Positions 15,863-24,614 of a DNA stretch of 64,000 nt are shown here, piece by piece (position 1 is the first letter of the stretch; each line of letters starts with the position of its first letter). Origin of the DNA: JBQTII01 sp052387905. GTDB taxonomy: Bacteria > Actinomycetota > Actinomycetes > Sporichthyales > Sporichthyaceae. The translations under genes and the position numbers were made by a program. The stretch lies in the NCBI GenBank assembly GCA_052387905.1, contig JBQTIR010000011.1, positions 62,001 to 126,000 on the forward strand, written 5' to 3'. The notes under the pieces were generated by a model. It saw only the letters and a list, made by a program, of their open reading frames with translations, searched no databases and was not told the DNA's origin.

Positions 15863-17720
15863 GCGAACCACCTTATGTTAGCGCTCTTTCCGCGTAGTTC
15901 CCGCCCACCACCGGCCAACTCATTCGAGTACAGTTGGGCGTCATTGATCGTAAACTTGAGATTCTTGTTGTGGCGCCATGCGCTATTCTGCGAGACAAAG
16001 ATGGATCCGGTGGGCGTTCTCGCAGTAACAATCAAGGCATGGTCTACCGTGCCGTTGGCTTCATAATCGATCTGGATTACGTCGCCGGGTAGCACGTCCC
16101 AGATATTACGCAGCAAGGTGGCCCGAGTCTTGATAAAGGTTCGTGAGTACCGATCGAGCGGCGCCGACAGTCCAGGCCGCACCGGGATCGACGATTGACA
16201 TCGCTGTGACGATGCTCGGCGGGGTATTGTATCTGACGATAAGAGTCGGAACATTAGATACTGACGAACACGAGGTCCCGGAGGTGGTGTTTTTTGAGCA
16301 GAAAGACTTGTATCCGCTCGTTTCTGTATCGCTGGCACGCAACGCTAATCCATAATTCGGGATAACGTCCTCATCCCAAGCTTGGACGATCTTGGTGACG
16401 TCGATCGTCTCGTGTTTGTTAGGACATGATCCCGAGAATCCGTGGTTGAACGATTCGGTTACCTGGTATTTTTCGTCGGTGCGCACTCCGGGCTGGCTGT
16501 GCGGCCCTGTCGAACTGCCGGTGGGAGACTTCCACCAGACTCCGGCCATCGGCCCGCTCGCGCCGCTGTGGTCCTGTGCGCGCCATTCATCCTTGACTGC
16601 ATACACCGTCACCGGCGTCGGCGTGCATGTCTTCGCCGCGTATTGATAGAGCTTTAGCTGAGCGTCGACGACTGTTCCGCGAAAATCTTCTGTTTCGTGC
16701 TGGATGAAAGCTCGGTTGCGTTCCCAGGTGGTGTCGTAACCGACTCGCATGTAGGAGGTGTAGGGAAATCCGCGCAACGGATCGGAGGTGGACACAAAGG
16801 TCGTACGGTCGGAGGAGTCATCGGTGTACGTGTCAGGATCGATCCGGACCGGGTACACGGTGGAGGGATCAGTTAGGAACGCCATCGATGGGCGCAGCAC
16901 CAGCTCTTGCCCGCCGTCCGTAGTTGATTCCAGGGCGGCGTCCACCGACACCGTGCGCTCCGGGCCTGCCTCCAGACCCTCCTGGGTGGCGTCCCACATG
17001 ATCGGTGGCGCGATCCAGAACACAGGCTTTCCAGCGCTGTCCACGGCGGCGAAAGCGCCGCTGCCGGTCTTCGAGACGGCCACCCCCGTGGTCGTTAGTG
17101 GAAGCCGGTACACCGGTGCCTTGGTCGGCGCTTCCTGCAGCACCACATGGACCCGGAAGCCGCCATTAGTCGCAGTGACCTCGACATCGCGAGCTGCTCC
17201 CGCATCGAAGGTGGCCTGCTCGTCCTGCAGCGCCGGGGCAGCGAGGTCGGCCTTCCAGTCCAACGACAGCGATCGGGAGCCGTCCCGGACCGTGGCCAGA
17301 GGCTCCTCCCCGGCGCCGTCACTAATAGCCACGTTGGCATCAGTTGCACGGGGGACCAGCACCGCACCATCGTCAACCAGCGAGGGGTCAATGTCGACGT
17401 ACTCACCGTCCTGAAGCGTACGAACCGGTGCCTCGCTGATCTCGACCGTCGTCGTGCCATCGGGATTGATCCGCTCGATGGTCGTCGCGTCCCGCGACAC
17501 CTCCACCGGCTGACCCGACTCGCGTGCCTGCTCGGCCGCGGCGCGCCGCGCCTCAGCTTCGGGATCGCCGCCTGCAGGCGCCTCTGTTCCCTCAACCAAG
17601 ACTGCTGGGGCGGCACCCGCATCCGCTGCCGCCACGGTGGGGGCTGCAGCAGGGGACAGCACGAGGGCCCCTGCGATCAAGAGGCAGCCGGCGGGGCAGC
17701 CGACGGCGCAACTTCAACAT
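15850..17720 (-). pseudogene. DNRLRE-domain secreted protein with C-terminal amidase_6 remnant, frameshifted
   Basis: Three frames together encode one product. From ATG 17720 (GGGG ribosome-binding site) the reading is MLKLRRRLPRRLP, the n-region of a signal peptide; one base would have to be added near 17681 to continue into LIAGALVLSPAAAPTVAAA. The second frame runs to 16106 with the DNRLRE region (VYPVRIDPDTYTDD, FIQHETEDF, then TIDVTKIVQAW). After GAAWTVGAARS it derails, and a third frame gives a partial amidase_6 end (WDVLPGDVIQIDYEANGTVDHALIV, then NSAWRHN). The first half of the amidase domain, with its Cys, is missing, implying a deletion. Intact relatives are exported envelope proteins. 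Sequencing error could explain the first shift but not the deletion. Confidence 0.75.
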
Positions 17721-17910
17721 GTAAATCCCCGATTGTCGTCGCTAGTTACTCGGACGATGTCGGAGCCGGCGCCCTCAACCTTGACCGGCCGAACGGCCAC
17801 GACGCACTCCACCGAACGGACCACAGCTGCTCGATGCAGCCCGAGCAATAACGCGGAGCTCTCTGAGCGCCCCACTCCTCTTGCTCGCCCCGAGGACCGG
17901 CCCGCTCCGC

Positions 17911-18020
17911 GTCGTCGATCTAGGGGCTGATCGCGCCCACCGACAGGTGTGCGACGCAGCGATCCAAACTCGACCACCACGGTCACGTATGCCCAACCCG
18001 TCCACATAGAGGTGTGCGCC
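17911..18020. other. Conserved non-coding block upstream of relaxase B; candidate oriT
   Basis: On the minus strand this block matches 4741-4850 over about 110 bases, including GCGCACACCTCTATGTGG, GGGCATACGTGACCG and GCGATCAGC, although neither copy is coding. It occupies most of the 356-base gap between the decayed DNRLRE gene and the relaxase start at 18077. Two GCACAC...GTGG-type repeats are spaced about 65 bases apart, as in the other copy. An oriT or relaxase-bound operator is the best reading. Confidence 0.5.
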
Positions 18021-18076
18021 GGGCGTTCCGGCGTGCCCGCATGCGCGGGCGAGCGGGAAGCGGGGTGGTCGCGGTG

Positions 18077-21052
18077 ATGTCCCTCGCGCGCATGTCCGCA
18101 GGTGCCGGCTACCGGTACCTGCTCCGGCACACCGCCACCGGCGACGTCGAACGCGCGCCCGGCGTCGCCCTCGTCGCCTACTACGCGGCCTCCGGTAATC
18201 CGCCCGGGCGGTGGGTTGGCGCCGGGCTGCCCGGGCTCGGTGCGGGCGACGGGAAGGACCTGACCACCGGCACGGTGGTCAGCGAGGAGGCGATGGCGCG
18301 GCTGTTCGGGTCCGGGCGGGATCCGGTGACCGGCCAGGCACTGGGCCGCCCCTACCCGACCTACAAACCCGTGGCTAAGCGGATCGCGGCCCGGGTCGGT
18401 CGCTTGCCCGACGATCTCTCGGAGGGGGACCGCACCGCGGCGCTCGCCGACATCGACACCCAGGAACGCGCTCGTCCGGTGCGGTCAGCGGTGGCCGGCT
18501 ACGACCTGACCTTCACCGCCCCGAAGTCCGTCAGCGTGCTGTGGGCACTCGGAGACGAGCAGGTCCGGACGGCGATCGAGGCCGCGCACCACGACGCCGT
18601 CGCCGCCGTCCTCGGATTGGTGGAGGAGCGGTTCCTGCACACCCGCATCGGTGCCGGGTCCCTGATCCAGGTACCGGCCCGCGGCGCGATCGCCGCCGCG
18701 TTTGATCATTGGGATACCCGTGCCGGGGACCCGAATCTGCACACCCACCTGGTGATCGCGAACAAGGTCCAGGGCCCCGACGGGCAATGGCGCGCCGTCG
18801 ACGGCCGCGCGCTGTATTCGTCCGCGGTCGCCTGTTCGGAGATCTACGACTCCGTGCTTGCCGACCTGCTTGCCACCCGATTGCCCGTCAGATTCGGTTA
18901 CCGCGACCGCGGACCCCGGCGCACCCCGACGTACGAGATCGACGGCATCCCCGGGCCCCTCCTCGCGGCCTTCTCGACCCGATCCCAGGCCATCACCACA
19001 CACGTGCAGGACCTCGTTGCCGCCTTCGTTGACACTCATGGCCGCGCACCGGACCGAATCGAGACCATCCGGCTGCGCCAGCAGGCCACCCTGGCGACCC
19101 GACCGGAGAAGCACGTCGCCCCGCTTGCCCAGCTGCGTGACCGGTGGCGGGCAACCGCCCAGGCCGTGACCGGGCAACCGGCCGGGGCGATTGTCAGCAC
19201 CGCCTTGACCAGCATGACCGGCGGCCCGTCAAACATCTCGGCAACCCGCCCGGCAACCGGTCCGGCCGAAATCTCCGATGCACTGCTTGACCGCTACGCC
19301 GACGCGACCGTGACCGCGGTATCGACGCGGCGAGCCACCTGGACGCAGACGAACCTGCTCGCCGAAGCCGCCCGCATCACCCGCGCCCTGCGGGTCCCCG
19401 ACTCGCAGGCGAGGGTCGCGCTGTTGGACCGGGTCGTGTCCGCCGCCCTGGACCGGTGCATCCCCCTGGACCCACCCGAGACAGCGCCCGTCCCCGCCCG
19501 GTACACCGATCTCTGTCCTGACGCCCGACCGGCGCGATCCGAGGAGCCCGCCTTCACCACCTGGGCCACGTTGGCGGCCGAGGCCCGTCTACTCGCCGCT
19601 CACGACGACATATGTGGACCGACGGCAGATCCTGCGCCGGCCCGGGCCGCCGCCGAGCACCGCATGCCGGGGGCGCCGCGTCTCTCGGCCGACCAGGCCC
19701 GTGCGGCGGCGACGATTGCCGCCTCCGGACGGCGCCTCGATCTCCTCATCGGCGCAGCCGGATCCGGTAAAACCCGCGCGCTGTACGCGCTGCGCGCGAC
19801 GTGGGAACTCACCCACGGCGCGGGGACCGTGATCGGGCTCGCACCATCTGCTGCCGCCGCGGCCGAACTCGCCACCGCCCTGCACATCAGCGCGGACACC
19901 GTCGCCAAGTGGATCTACGAGTCCGACCCGGCGAGCGCCACCGGGACGCCGTGGCAGCTGCGCGCCGGCCAGCTGGTGATCGTCGACGAGGCTGCGATGG
20001 CCTCCACCGCCCACCTCGACGCCCTTACCGTCCAAGCGGCTGCCGCGGGCGCCAAAATGGTCCTCGTCGGCGACCAGCACCAGCTCGGTTCCGTCGACGC
20101 CGGCGGGGCCTTCGCGCTCCTTGCCGACCACGGCACGCCGGTGGAGCTGGAGACGCCGCATCGCTTCACCCACACCTGGGAGGCCGAAGCCAGCCGCGCG
20201 CTGCGTCTAGGTGACCCGGTGGCGTTGGATGCCCTGGCCGCCCACGGGCGCGTCCACGGCGGAGCGGCCGAGGCGATGATCGAGTCCGCGTACCGCGCCT
20301 GGGCCGCCGATCTGGCCACCGGCCGGTCCAGCCTGCTTCTCGCCCATGACAGGGTCACCGTCGCCCAGCTCAACCGACGGGCGCAGGGTGCCCGGGTCCG
20401 GTCGGGCGAGGTCGACCCCGACGGGGTCGCGCTCCACGACGGCACCACCGCCGGGCGCGGCGATCACATCGTCACCCGGCGCAACGACAGGCGACTGCCC
20501 CACGCTGACGGCACCTTCGTCCGCAACGGCGAGCGCTGGACCGTTGAGCAAGCCCACCCGGACGGATCCCTCACCGTCACCCAGCCCGTCACCGACCGTC
20601 CTCCGAGCGGCCCTGCCGCGGTCGTGCAACTCCCCGCCGACTACGTACGCGCGCACGTCGAACTCGGGTACGCGGGCACAATCCACCGCGCGCAGGGAAG
20701 CACGGTCGACACCGCGCACACCGTGGCCGCGCCCGGGCTGTCGCGGCAGGCGCTCTACGTGGCGCTCACCCGCGGGCGGGAGGCCAACCACGCCTACGCC
20801 GTCATCGACCACCCCGATCAGGAGGTCCCCGCCCCCGACCTGGCGCAGGCGCGCGCCGTCCTGGCCCGGATTCTCGCCACCGACAGCGCCGCGACATCGG
20901 CCACCGCGCGGTTCCTTCGCCATCGCGACCCCAGCAAGCACCTGCAGGGACCCGATGCCAGCGCGCGCATCCCGGCCCCGGCCCGGCGCCGGCCGTCAGC
21001 CATGCCGATGGCGCCACCTTCGCGTGGCCCCGAACCGCCCGGGGCCTGGTAA
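18077..21052 (+). CDS. MobF-family relaxase/helicase (TrwC/TraA-like), copy B
   Basis: A 991-residue homologue of the relaxase at 1709-4696, with long identical stretches (for example GAGYRYLLRHTATGDV and AVAGYDLTFT). Tyr12/Tyr14 follow the MSLARMSAGAG start; the HTH triad lies in GDPNLHTHLVIANKV; Walker A is GAAGSGKT, motif II VDEAAM and motif III LVGDQHQLG, with IHRAQGST near the end. The ATG at 18077 is the family start; an upstream ATG at 18014 lies in the conserved block. It would nick the element at oriT and unwind it for transfer. An excisionase-like gene follows 57 bases downstream. All visible catalytic motifs are intact. Confidence 0.9.
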   Translation: MSLARMSAGAGYRYLLRHTATGDVERAPGVALVAYYAASGNPPGRWVGAGLPGLGAGDGKDLTTGTVVSEEAMARLFGSGRDPVTGQALGRPYPTYKPVAKRIAARVGRLPDDLSEGDRTAALADIDTQERARPVRSAVAGYDLTFTAPKSVSVLWALGDEQVRTAIEAAHHDAVAAVLGLVEERFLHTRIGAGSLIQVPARGAIAAAFDHWDTRAGDPNLHTHLVIANKVQGPDGQWRAVDGRALYSSAVACSEIYDSVLADLLATRLPVRFGYRDRGPRRTPTYEIDGIPGPLLAAFSTRSQAITTHVQDLVAAFVDTHGRAPDRIETIRLRQQATLATRPEKHVAPLAQLRDRWRATAQAVTGQPAGAIVSTALTSMTGGPSNISATRPATGPAEISDALLDRYADATVTAVSTRRATWTQTNLLAEAARITRALRVPDSQARVALLDRVVSAALDRCIPLDPPETAPVPARYTDLCPDARPARSEEPAFTTWATLAAEARLLAAHDDICGPTADPAPARAAAEHRMPGAPRLSADQARAAATIAASGRRLDLLIGAAGSGKTRALYALRATWELTHGAGTVIGLAPSAAAAAELATALHISADTVAKWIYESDPASATGTPWQLRAGQLVIVDEAAMASTAHLDALTVQAAAAGAKMVLVGDQHQLGSVDAGGAFALLADHGTPVELETPHRFTHTWEAEASRALRLGDPVALDALAAHGRVHGGAAEAMIESAYRAWAADLATGRSSLLLAHDRVTVAQLNRRAQGARVRSGEVDPDGVALHDGTTAGRGDHIVTRRNDRRLPHADGTFVRNGERWTVEQAHPDGSLTVTQPVTDRPPSGPAAVVQLPADYVRAHVELGYAGTIHRAQGSTVDTAHTVAAPGLSRQALYVALTRGREANHAYAVIDHPDQEVPAPDLAQARAVLARILATDSAATSATARFLRHRDPSKHLQGPDASARIPAPARRRPSAMPMAPPSRGPEPPGAW

Positions 21053-21109
21053 CCCCTCGCAGATCGCCAACGCCCGACCAGAACGACCGACCCCGAGAAG
21101 GAGACACCC

Positions 21110-21346
21110 GTGCCGCCACTCCCATCGCCCCGCCACGTCGCGCCCACCCCGACCGCTCGCCCGCCCATCGGTCGGATGTTGCTCACCGTCGAAGAGGCTG
21201 CCCAGGCCATCGGGGTCGGCCGCAGCCTCATGTACGAGCTCATCGCCACGGGCGCAGTACGGACCGTCCGGGTCGGGAGACTCCGTCGCATCCGGCCCGA
21301 AGACCTGCGCGACTACGTGACCGATCTGGCCCGCCAGGCCGGTTGA
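21110..21346 (+). CDS. xis: Excisionase-like helix-turn-helix protein of the element
   Basis: A 78-residue protein starting at GTG 21110 after AAGGAGA. A Pro-rich leader of about 22 residues precedes a MerR-like HTH_17 domain: LLTVEEAAQAIGVGRSLMYE, then wing ATGAVRTVRVGRLRRIRPEDLRDYV. Such proteins are recombination directionality factors for tyrosine integrases or regulators in actinobacterial integrative elements. It sits between the relaxase and the right-end repeats, 69 bases before the candidate arm sites and about 150 before attR, a suitable place to control excision. Its counterpart beside relaxase A lies at 1444-1659. Confidence 0.8.
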   Translation: MPPLPSPRHVAPTPTARPPIGRMLLTVEEAAQAIGVGRSLMYELIATGAVRTVRVGRLRRIRPEDLRDYVTDLARQAG

Positions 21347-21414
21347 GTAGGCCCGCCAAACCCCTGTGGTACGTCCGTGGACGGCCGCCCGCAGCCACGG
21401 GGGTCCCCCGGAAA

Positions 21415-21439
21415 GTTAGGGTCCCGGTTAGGGTCCCGG
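21415..21439. repeat. Candidate integrase arm-type sites, right end
   Basis: Two direct copies of GTTAGGGTCCCG in tandem, nearly identical to 12963-12986 and in the same orientation. They lie 53 bases inside attR and 68 bases after the excisionase stop codon. Confidence 0.55.
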
Positions 21440-21492
21440 ACGGGATGAGGGCCGGTCCGCGAGAAGCGGCCGACCCTCTGACCTGCATGTAT

Positions 21493-21538
21493 TCGGTCGG
21501 GCTGACAGGATTTGAACCTGCGACCCCCTGACCCCCAG
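21493..21538. repeat. attR: 46-bp repeat within tRNA-Pro
   Basis: Identical to attL at 12813-12858. It overlaps the 3' 42 bases of the intact tRNA-Pro gene plus four flanking bases, so insertion regenerated a complete tRNA from the element's copy. Confidence 0.9.
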
Positions 21539-21570
21539 TCAGGTGCGCTACCAAGCTGCGCTACAGCCCG
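21497..21570 (-). tRNA. tRNA-Pro (anticodon GGG)
   Basis: A 74-base cloverleaf folds completely: acceptor CGGGCTG/CAGCCCG, D-stem GCGC/GCGC, anticodon stem CCTGA/TCAGG with loop CTGGGGG (anticodon GGG, reading CCC and CCU), T-stem GCAGG/CCTGT with loop TTCAAAT, and discriminator A. The sequence after the discriminator is CCG, so CCA is not encoded. It is the attachment gene of the element to its left. Confidence 0.95.
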
Positions 21571-21680
21571 AAGCCCGGCGAACCGAGCGGTGCGACCTTA
21601 TCGCACGCTCGGGCGCGGCCATTCTCCCCGGTCTCCTGCCCCGCATCCCGCATGCTGGGTACAGCACACGGAGGGGCGTG

Positions 21681-22403
21681 ATGAGGATGCGGGCGAAGAT
21701 CGGCGTACACGCCGGCGAACTGCACACCGGTGATCTGGGCGCCCGGATGAACCGGTTGCGCGCCGGGGTGCTCGGGGCCAACGACGGGATCGTGTCGATC
21801 GCCGGGCTGGTCGTGGGGGTGGCCGGGGCGGACGCGGGGCGCGAGCCGATCGCGACCGCGGGCCTGGCGGGCCTGGCGGCGGGAGCGGTCTCGATGGCGC
21901 TCGGCGAGTACGTGTCGGTCTCCAGCCAGCGCGACGCCGAACGCGACCTGCTCGCCAAGGAACGCCGGGAGCTTCGCGAGGAGCCCGCGCACGAGCTTGC
22001 CGAACTTGCCGCGATCTACCAGGCCAAGGGCCTGAGCCCGCAGACGGCCCGCACCGTGGCCCGCGAGCTCACCGCCCACGACGCCCTGGCGGCGCACGCT
22101 GATGCCGAGTTGGGTATCGACCCGAACCGGTTGACGAGTCCCACCCAGGCGGCCGTGGCCTCGGTGCTCGCCTTCGCGCTCGGCGGAGCGCTGCCGATGC
22201 TGGCGATGCTGGTGGCGGGTGAAAGCATCCGGGTCGCCATGACTGCGGTCGTGGTGCTGATCGCCCTGGCGGTCACCGGGTTTCTCGGCGCCCGGCTGGG
22301 CGGGGCAGCCCCGGCGCCGGCGATCCGCCGCGTGGTGGCCGGCGGCGCAATCTGCATGGCGTTGACTTACGGGCTCGGCTCCCTGGTCGGCACTGCGGTC
22401 TGA
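21681..22403 (+). CDS. VIT1/CCC1-family iron/manganese transporter
   Basis: A 240-residue membrane protein of the VIT family. It begins with a short basic segment, then NRLRAGVLGANDGIVSIAGLVVGV, the family's first-helix signature, AAGAVSMALGEYVSVSSQRD in helix 2, a charged cytoplasmic metal-binding helix region (RDLLAKERRELREEPAHE through about 150), and three C-terminal helices ending GLGSLVGTAV. VIT proteins export or sequester Fe2+/Mn2+ using a proton gradient. ATG 21681 follows GGAGGGG; an adjacent GTG at 21678 is possible. It is transcribed away from tRNA-Pro and is the first chromosomal gene right of the element. Confidence 0.88.
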   Translation: MRMRAKIGVHAGELHTGDLGARMNRLRAGVLGANDGIVSIAGLVVGVAGADAGREPIATAGLAGLAAGAVSMALGEYVSVSSQRDAERDLLAKERRELREEPAHELAELAAIYQAKGLSPQTARTVARELTAHDALAAHADAELGIDPNRLTSPTQAAVASVLAFALGGALPMLAMLVAGESIRVAMTAVVVLIALAVTGFLGARLGGAAPAPAIRRVVAGGAICMALTYGLGSLVGTAV

Positions 22404-22424
22404 GATCTGGATAGCGTCGAGCTC

Positions 22425-23156
22425 ATGGCTGATGCTGACCTGCACTTCTATTTCGACCCCGTGTGTCCTTTCGCCTGGCTGACCAGCACCTGGGTCCGCC
22501 AGGTGATGGCGGCACGTGACTACCGGGTCGAATGGAGGCTGATCTCCCTGCGCGTGCTCAACGCCGACGTCGACTACGCCGCGCACTTCCCCAAGGACTA
22601 CGAGGACGGGCACCACGCCGGCCTGCGCATGCTGCGGGTCGCCGCCCGCGCTCGCGCCGAGCACGGCCCGGAGGCGCTCGACGGGTTGCAGGCGGCGTAC
22701 GGTCACGCGATCTTCGACCGTTCCTGGCCCGATGGCGCCGCCTACAACCAGCGCGTCGGCAGCGAGGAGATGGTCCGCGAGGTGCTGGGCGAAGCCGGGT
22801 TGCCGCTCGGCCTCGCCGCGGCGCTGCAGGAAGACTCCTGGGACGCCGAGATCGCCAAGGAGACCAACGCCGCGCTGGAGCTGACCGGGCGCGACGTGGG
22901 CACGCCGATCCTGCACATTCAGCCTCCGGAAGGCGTCGCCTTCTTCGGCCCGGTCATCAGCCGGCGACCGAGCGACGCCGAAGCCGTCGAGCTGTGGGAT
23001 CACGTCGTGGCCTTGGCCCGCTTCCCCGGCTTCACCGAGTTCAAGCGGAGCCTGCGCGAGCGCCCACAGTTGCGTTCCTTCGGCTACGACCCGGACGCTG
23101 CCCGCCCCGGCCAGGTCGAGGACTGGCACCAGGGCAGCCGGCGCCTCAAGAAGTGA
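22425..23156 (+). CDS. DsbA-family thioredoxin-fold protein, Rv2466c-like
   Basis: A 243-residue protein of the DsbA/FrnE-like family resembling mycothiol-dependent nitroreductase Rv2466c of mycobacteria: HFYFDPVCPFAWLTSTWVRQV at the N-terminus, a helical insert around 60-150, and the cis-Pro loop VGTPILHI near 160. The active site reads CPFA rather than CPxC, so the second cysteine is lost and a monothiol mechanism is likely. There is no signal peptide, so it acts in the cytoplasm. It starts 21 bases after the VIT gene and ends directly against the convergent der gene. Confidence 0.8.
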   Translation: MADADLHFYFDPVCPFAWLTSTWVRQVMAARDYRVEWRLISLRVLNADVDYAAHFPKDYEDGHHAGLRMLRVAARARAEHGPEALDGLQAAYGHAIFDRSWPDGAAYNQRVGSEEMVREVLGEAGLPLGLAAALQEDSWDAEIAKETNAALELTGRDVGTPILHIQPPEGVAFFGPVISRRPSDAEAVELWDHVVALARFPGFTEFKRSLRERPQLRSFGYDPDAARPGQVEDWHQGSRRLKK

Positions 23157-24614
23157 TCAGCGCTTACTGCCGCGCTTCTCGCGTACCCGCACCGAGATGT
23201 CCAACGGGGAGCCCACGAAGCCGAACTCCTCACGCAGGCGGCGTTCGACGAAGCGTCGGTAACCGTGCTCCAGGAAGCCCGAGGAGAAGAGCACGAAGCG
23301 CGGCGGGCGGGTCGCGGCCTGGGTCGCGAAGAGGATGCGCGGCTGCTTGCCGCTGCGGACCGGGTGCGGGTGGGCGGCTACCAGCGCCCCGAGGACCGAG
23401 TTGAGCTTGCCGGTGGGGACGCGGGTGTCCCAGGACGCCAGCGCGGTCTCGATCGCCGGAACGAGTCGGTCGATGTGCCAGCCGGTGCGGGCGGTGATGT
23501 TCACCCGCGGTGCCCACGGCACCCGGACGAGGTCGCGTTCGATCTCGCGCTCGAGGTAGCGGCGGCGTTCGTCGTCGAGCAGGTCCCACTTGTTGTAGGC
23601 GATAACGAGGGCGCGTCCGGATTCCACGACCATCGAGATGATCCGGGTGTCCTGCTCGGAGATGGACTCCTGAGCCTCGATCAGCACGACGGCGACCTCG
23701 GCCTTGTCGAGCGCGGCGGCGGTACGCAGGGAGGCGAAATACTCATGGCCCGAGGCGGTGTTCACCTTGCGGCGGATGCCCGCGGTGTCGACGAAGCGCC
23801 AGGTCTTGCCGCCGAGTTCGATGAGCTCGTCGACCGGATCGACGGTGGTCCCGGCGACCGAGTCGACGACCACCCGGTTCTCCCCCGCCAGCTTGTTCAG
23901 CAGCGAGGACTTGCCGACGTTGGGGCGCCCGAGCAGCGCCACCCGGCGAGGGCCAGTGTGGAAAGCGAGTCGCGAGCCTTCGGCGGGCAGCATGTCCAGG
24001 GCCGCATCGAGCAGGTCGCCGGAACCGCGACCGTGCAAGGCCGAGACCGGATAGGGCTGGCCCAGGCCGAGCGACCACAGCGCGGTCGCGTCAGACTCCC
24101 CTGACTGACCGTCAACTTTGTTTGCGGCCAGTACGACGGGCTTGCCCGAGGCGCGCAGGATCTTGACCACGGCCTCGTCGTGGTCCGTGGTGCCCACCAT
24201 GGCGTCGACGACGAAGAGCACCGCGTCCGCCTCGTCGACCGCGAGCAGCGCTTGAGCGGTGATCGAGGCCCGCAGTCCCTCGCCCTCGGGGTCCCAACCG
24301 CCGGTGTCCAGCACGGTGAACTTGCGACCGTTCCAGTTCGCCTCGTAGCGGACGCGGTCGCGGGTAACTCCGGGCAGGTCCTCGGTGACCGCCTCGCGGC
24401 GGCCGATGATCCGGTTGACCAACGTGGACTTGCCCACGTTGGGGCGCCCTACCACCGCGAGCACCGGCAGCATTTCGGGCTCGTCGGAGAACCCGTCACC
24501 GGTGTAGAAGGGAACGTCCTCGCCGCCGAACTCGGACTCGTCGAATGCCTCAGGATCGAACGGGGCGTCAGAGAAATCGTCGTCGATCTCGGCGGGCTCG
24601 CTGCGCTCGCTCAT
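23157..24614 (-). CDS. der: Ribosome assembly GTPase Der (EngA)
   Basis: A 485-residue tandem GTPase. After an acidic N-terminal tail of about 48 residues, common in actinobacterial Der, come G domain 1 ([19 protein letters not shown]) and G domain 2 ([22 protein letters not shown]), then a KH-like C-terminal domain ending in basic residues. It acts in 50S subunit maturation. The ATG at 24614 overlaps the cmk stop (ATGA), the usual actinobacterial cmk-der coupling. Confidence 0.97.
   Translation of the reverse strand: MSERSEPAEIDDDFSDAPFDPEAFDESEFGGEDVPFYTGDGFSDEPEMLPVLAVVGRPNVGKSTLVNRIIGRREAVTEDLPGVTRDRVRYEANWNGRKFTVLDTGGWDPEGEGLRASITAQALLAVDEADAVLFVVDAMVGTTDHDEAVVKILRASGKPVVLAANKVDGQSGESDATALWSLGLGQPYPVSALHGRGSGDLLDAALDMLPAEGSRLAFHTGPRRVALLGRPNVGKSSLLNKLAGENRVVVDSVAGTTVDPVDELIELGGKTWRFVDTAGIRRKVNTASGHEYFASLRTAAALDKAEVAVVLIEAQESISEQDTRIISMVVESGRALVIAYNKWDLLDDERRRYLEREIERDLVRVPWAPRVNITARTGWHIDRLVPAIETALASWDTRVPTGKLNSVLGALVAAHPHPVRSGKQPRILFATQAATRPPRFVLFSSGFLEHGYRRFVERRLREEFGFVGSPLDISVRVREKRGSKR

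Larger units (their letters stand above)
12813..21538. mobile_element. Integrative mobilizable element in tRNA-Pro(GGG), about 8.7 kb
   Basis: Bounded by identical 46-bp direct repeats of the tRNA-Pro 3' half (12813-12858 and 21493-21538); the intact tRNA is at the right end. Contents in order are a tyrosine integrase next to the left repeat, two small unknown minus-strand genes, a lipoprotein, a decayed DNRLRE/amidase gene, a candidate oriT, a MobF relaxase and an excisionase-like gene next to the right repeat. Repeats of TTAGGGTCCCGG lie just inside both ends. No FtsK/TraG-type protein, replication initiator or secretion genes are seen, so transfer would need a helper. The middle (15.3-17.7 kb) looks less GC-rich than its surroundings. 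Confidence 0.85.

Noticed and set aside
16106..17680. Treating the DNRLRE frame as an intact gene from a TTG start
   Set aside because: Its upstream frame has no ribosome-binding site and it lacks the signal-peptide n-region, which is found in the neighbouring frame; the 3' end also derails.
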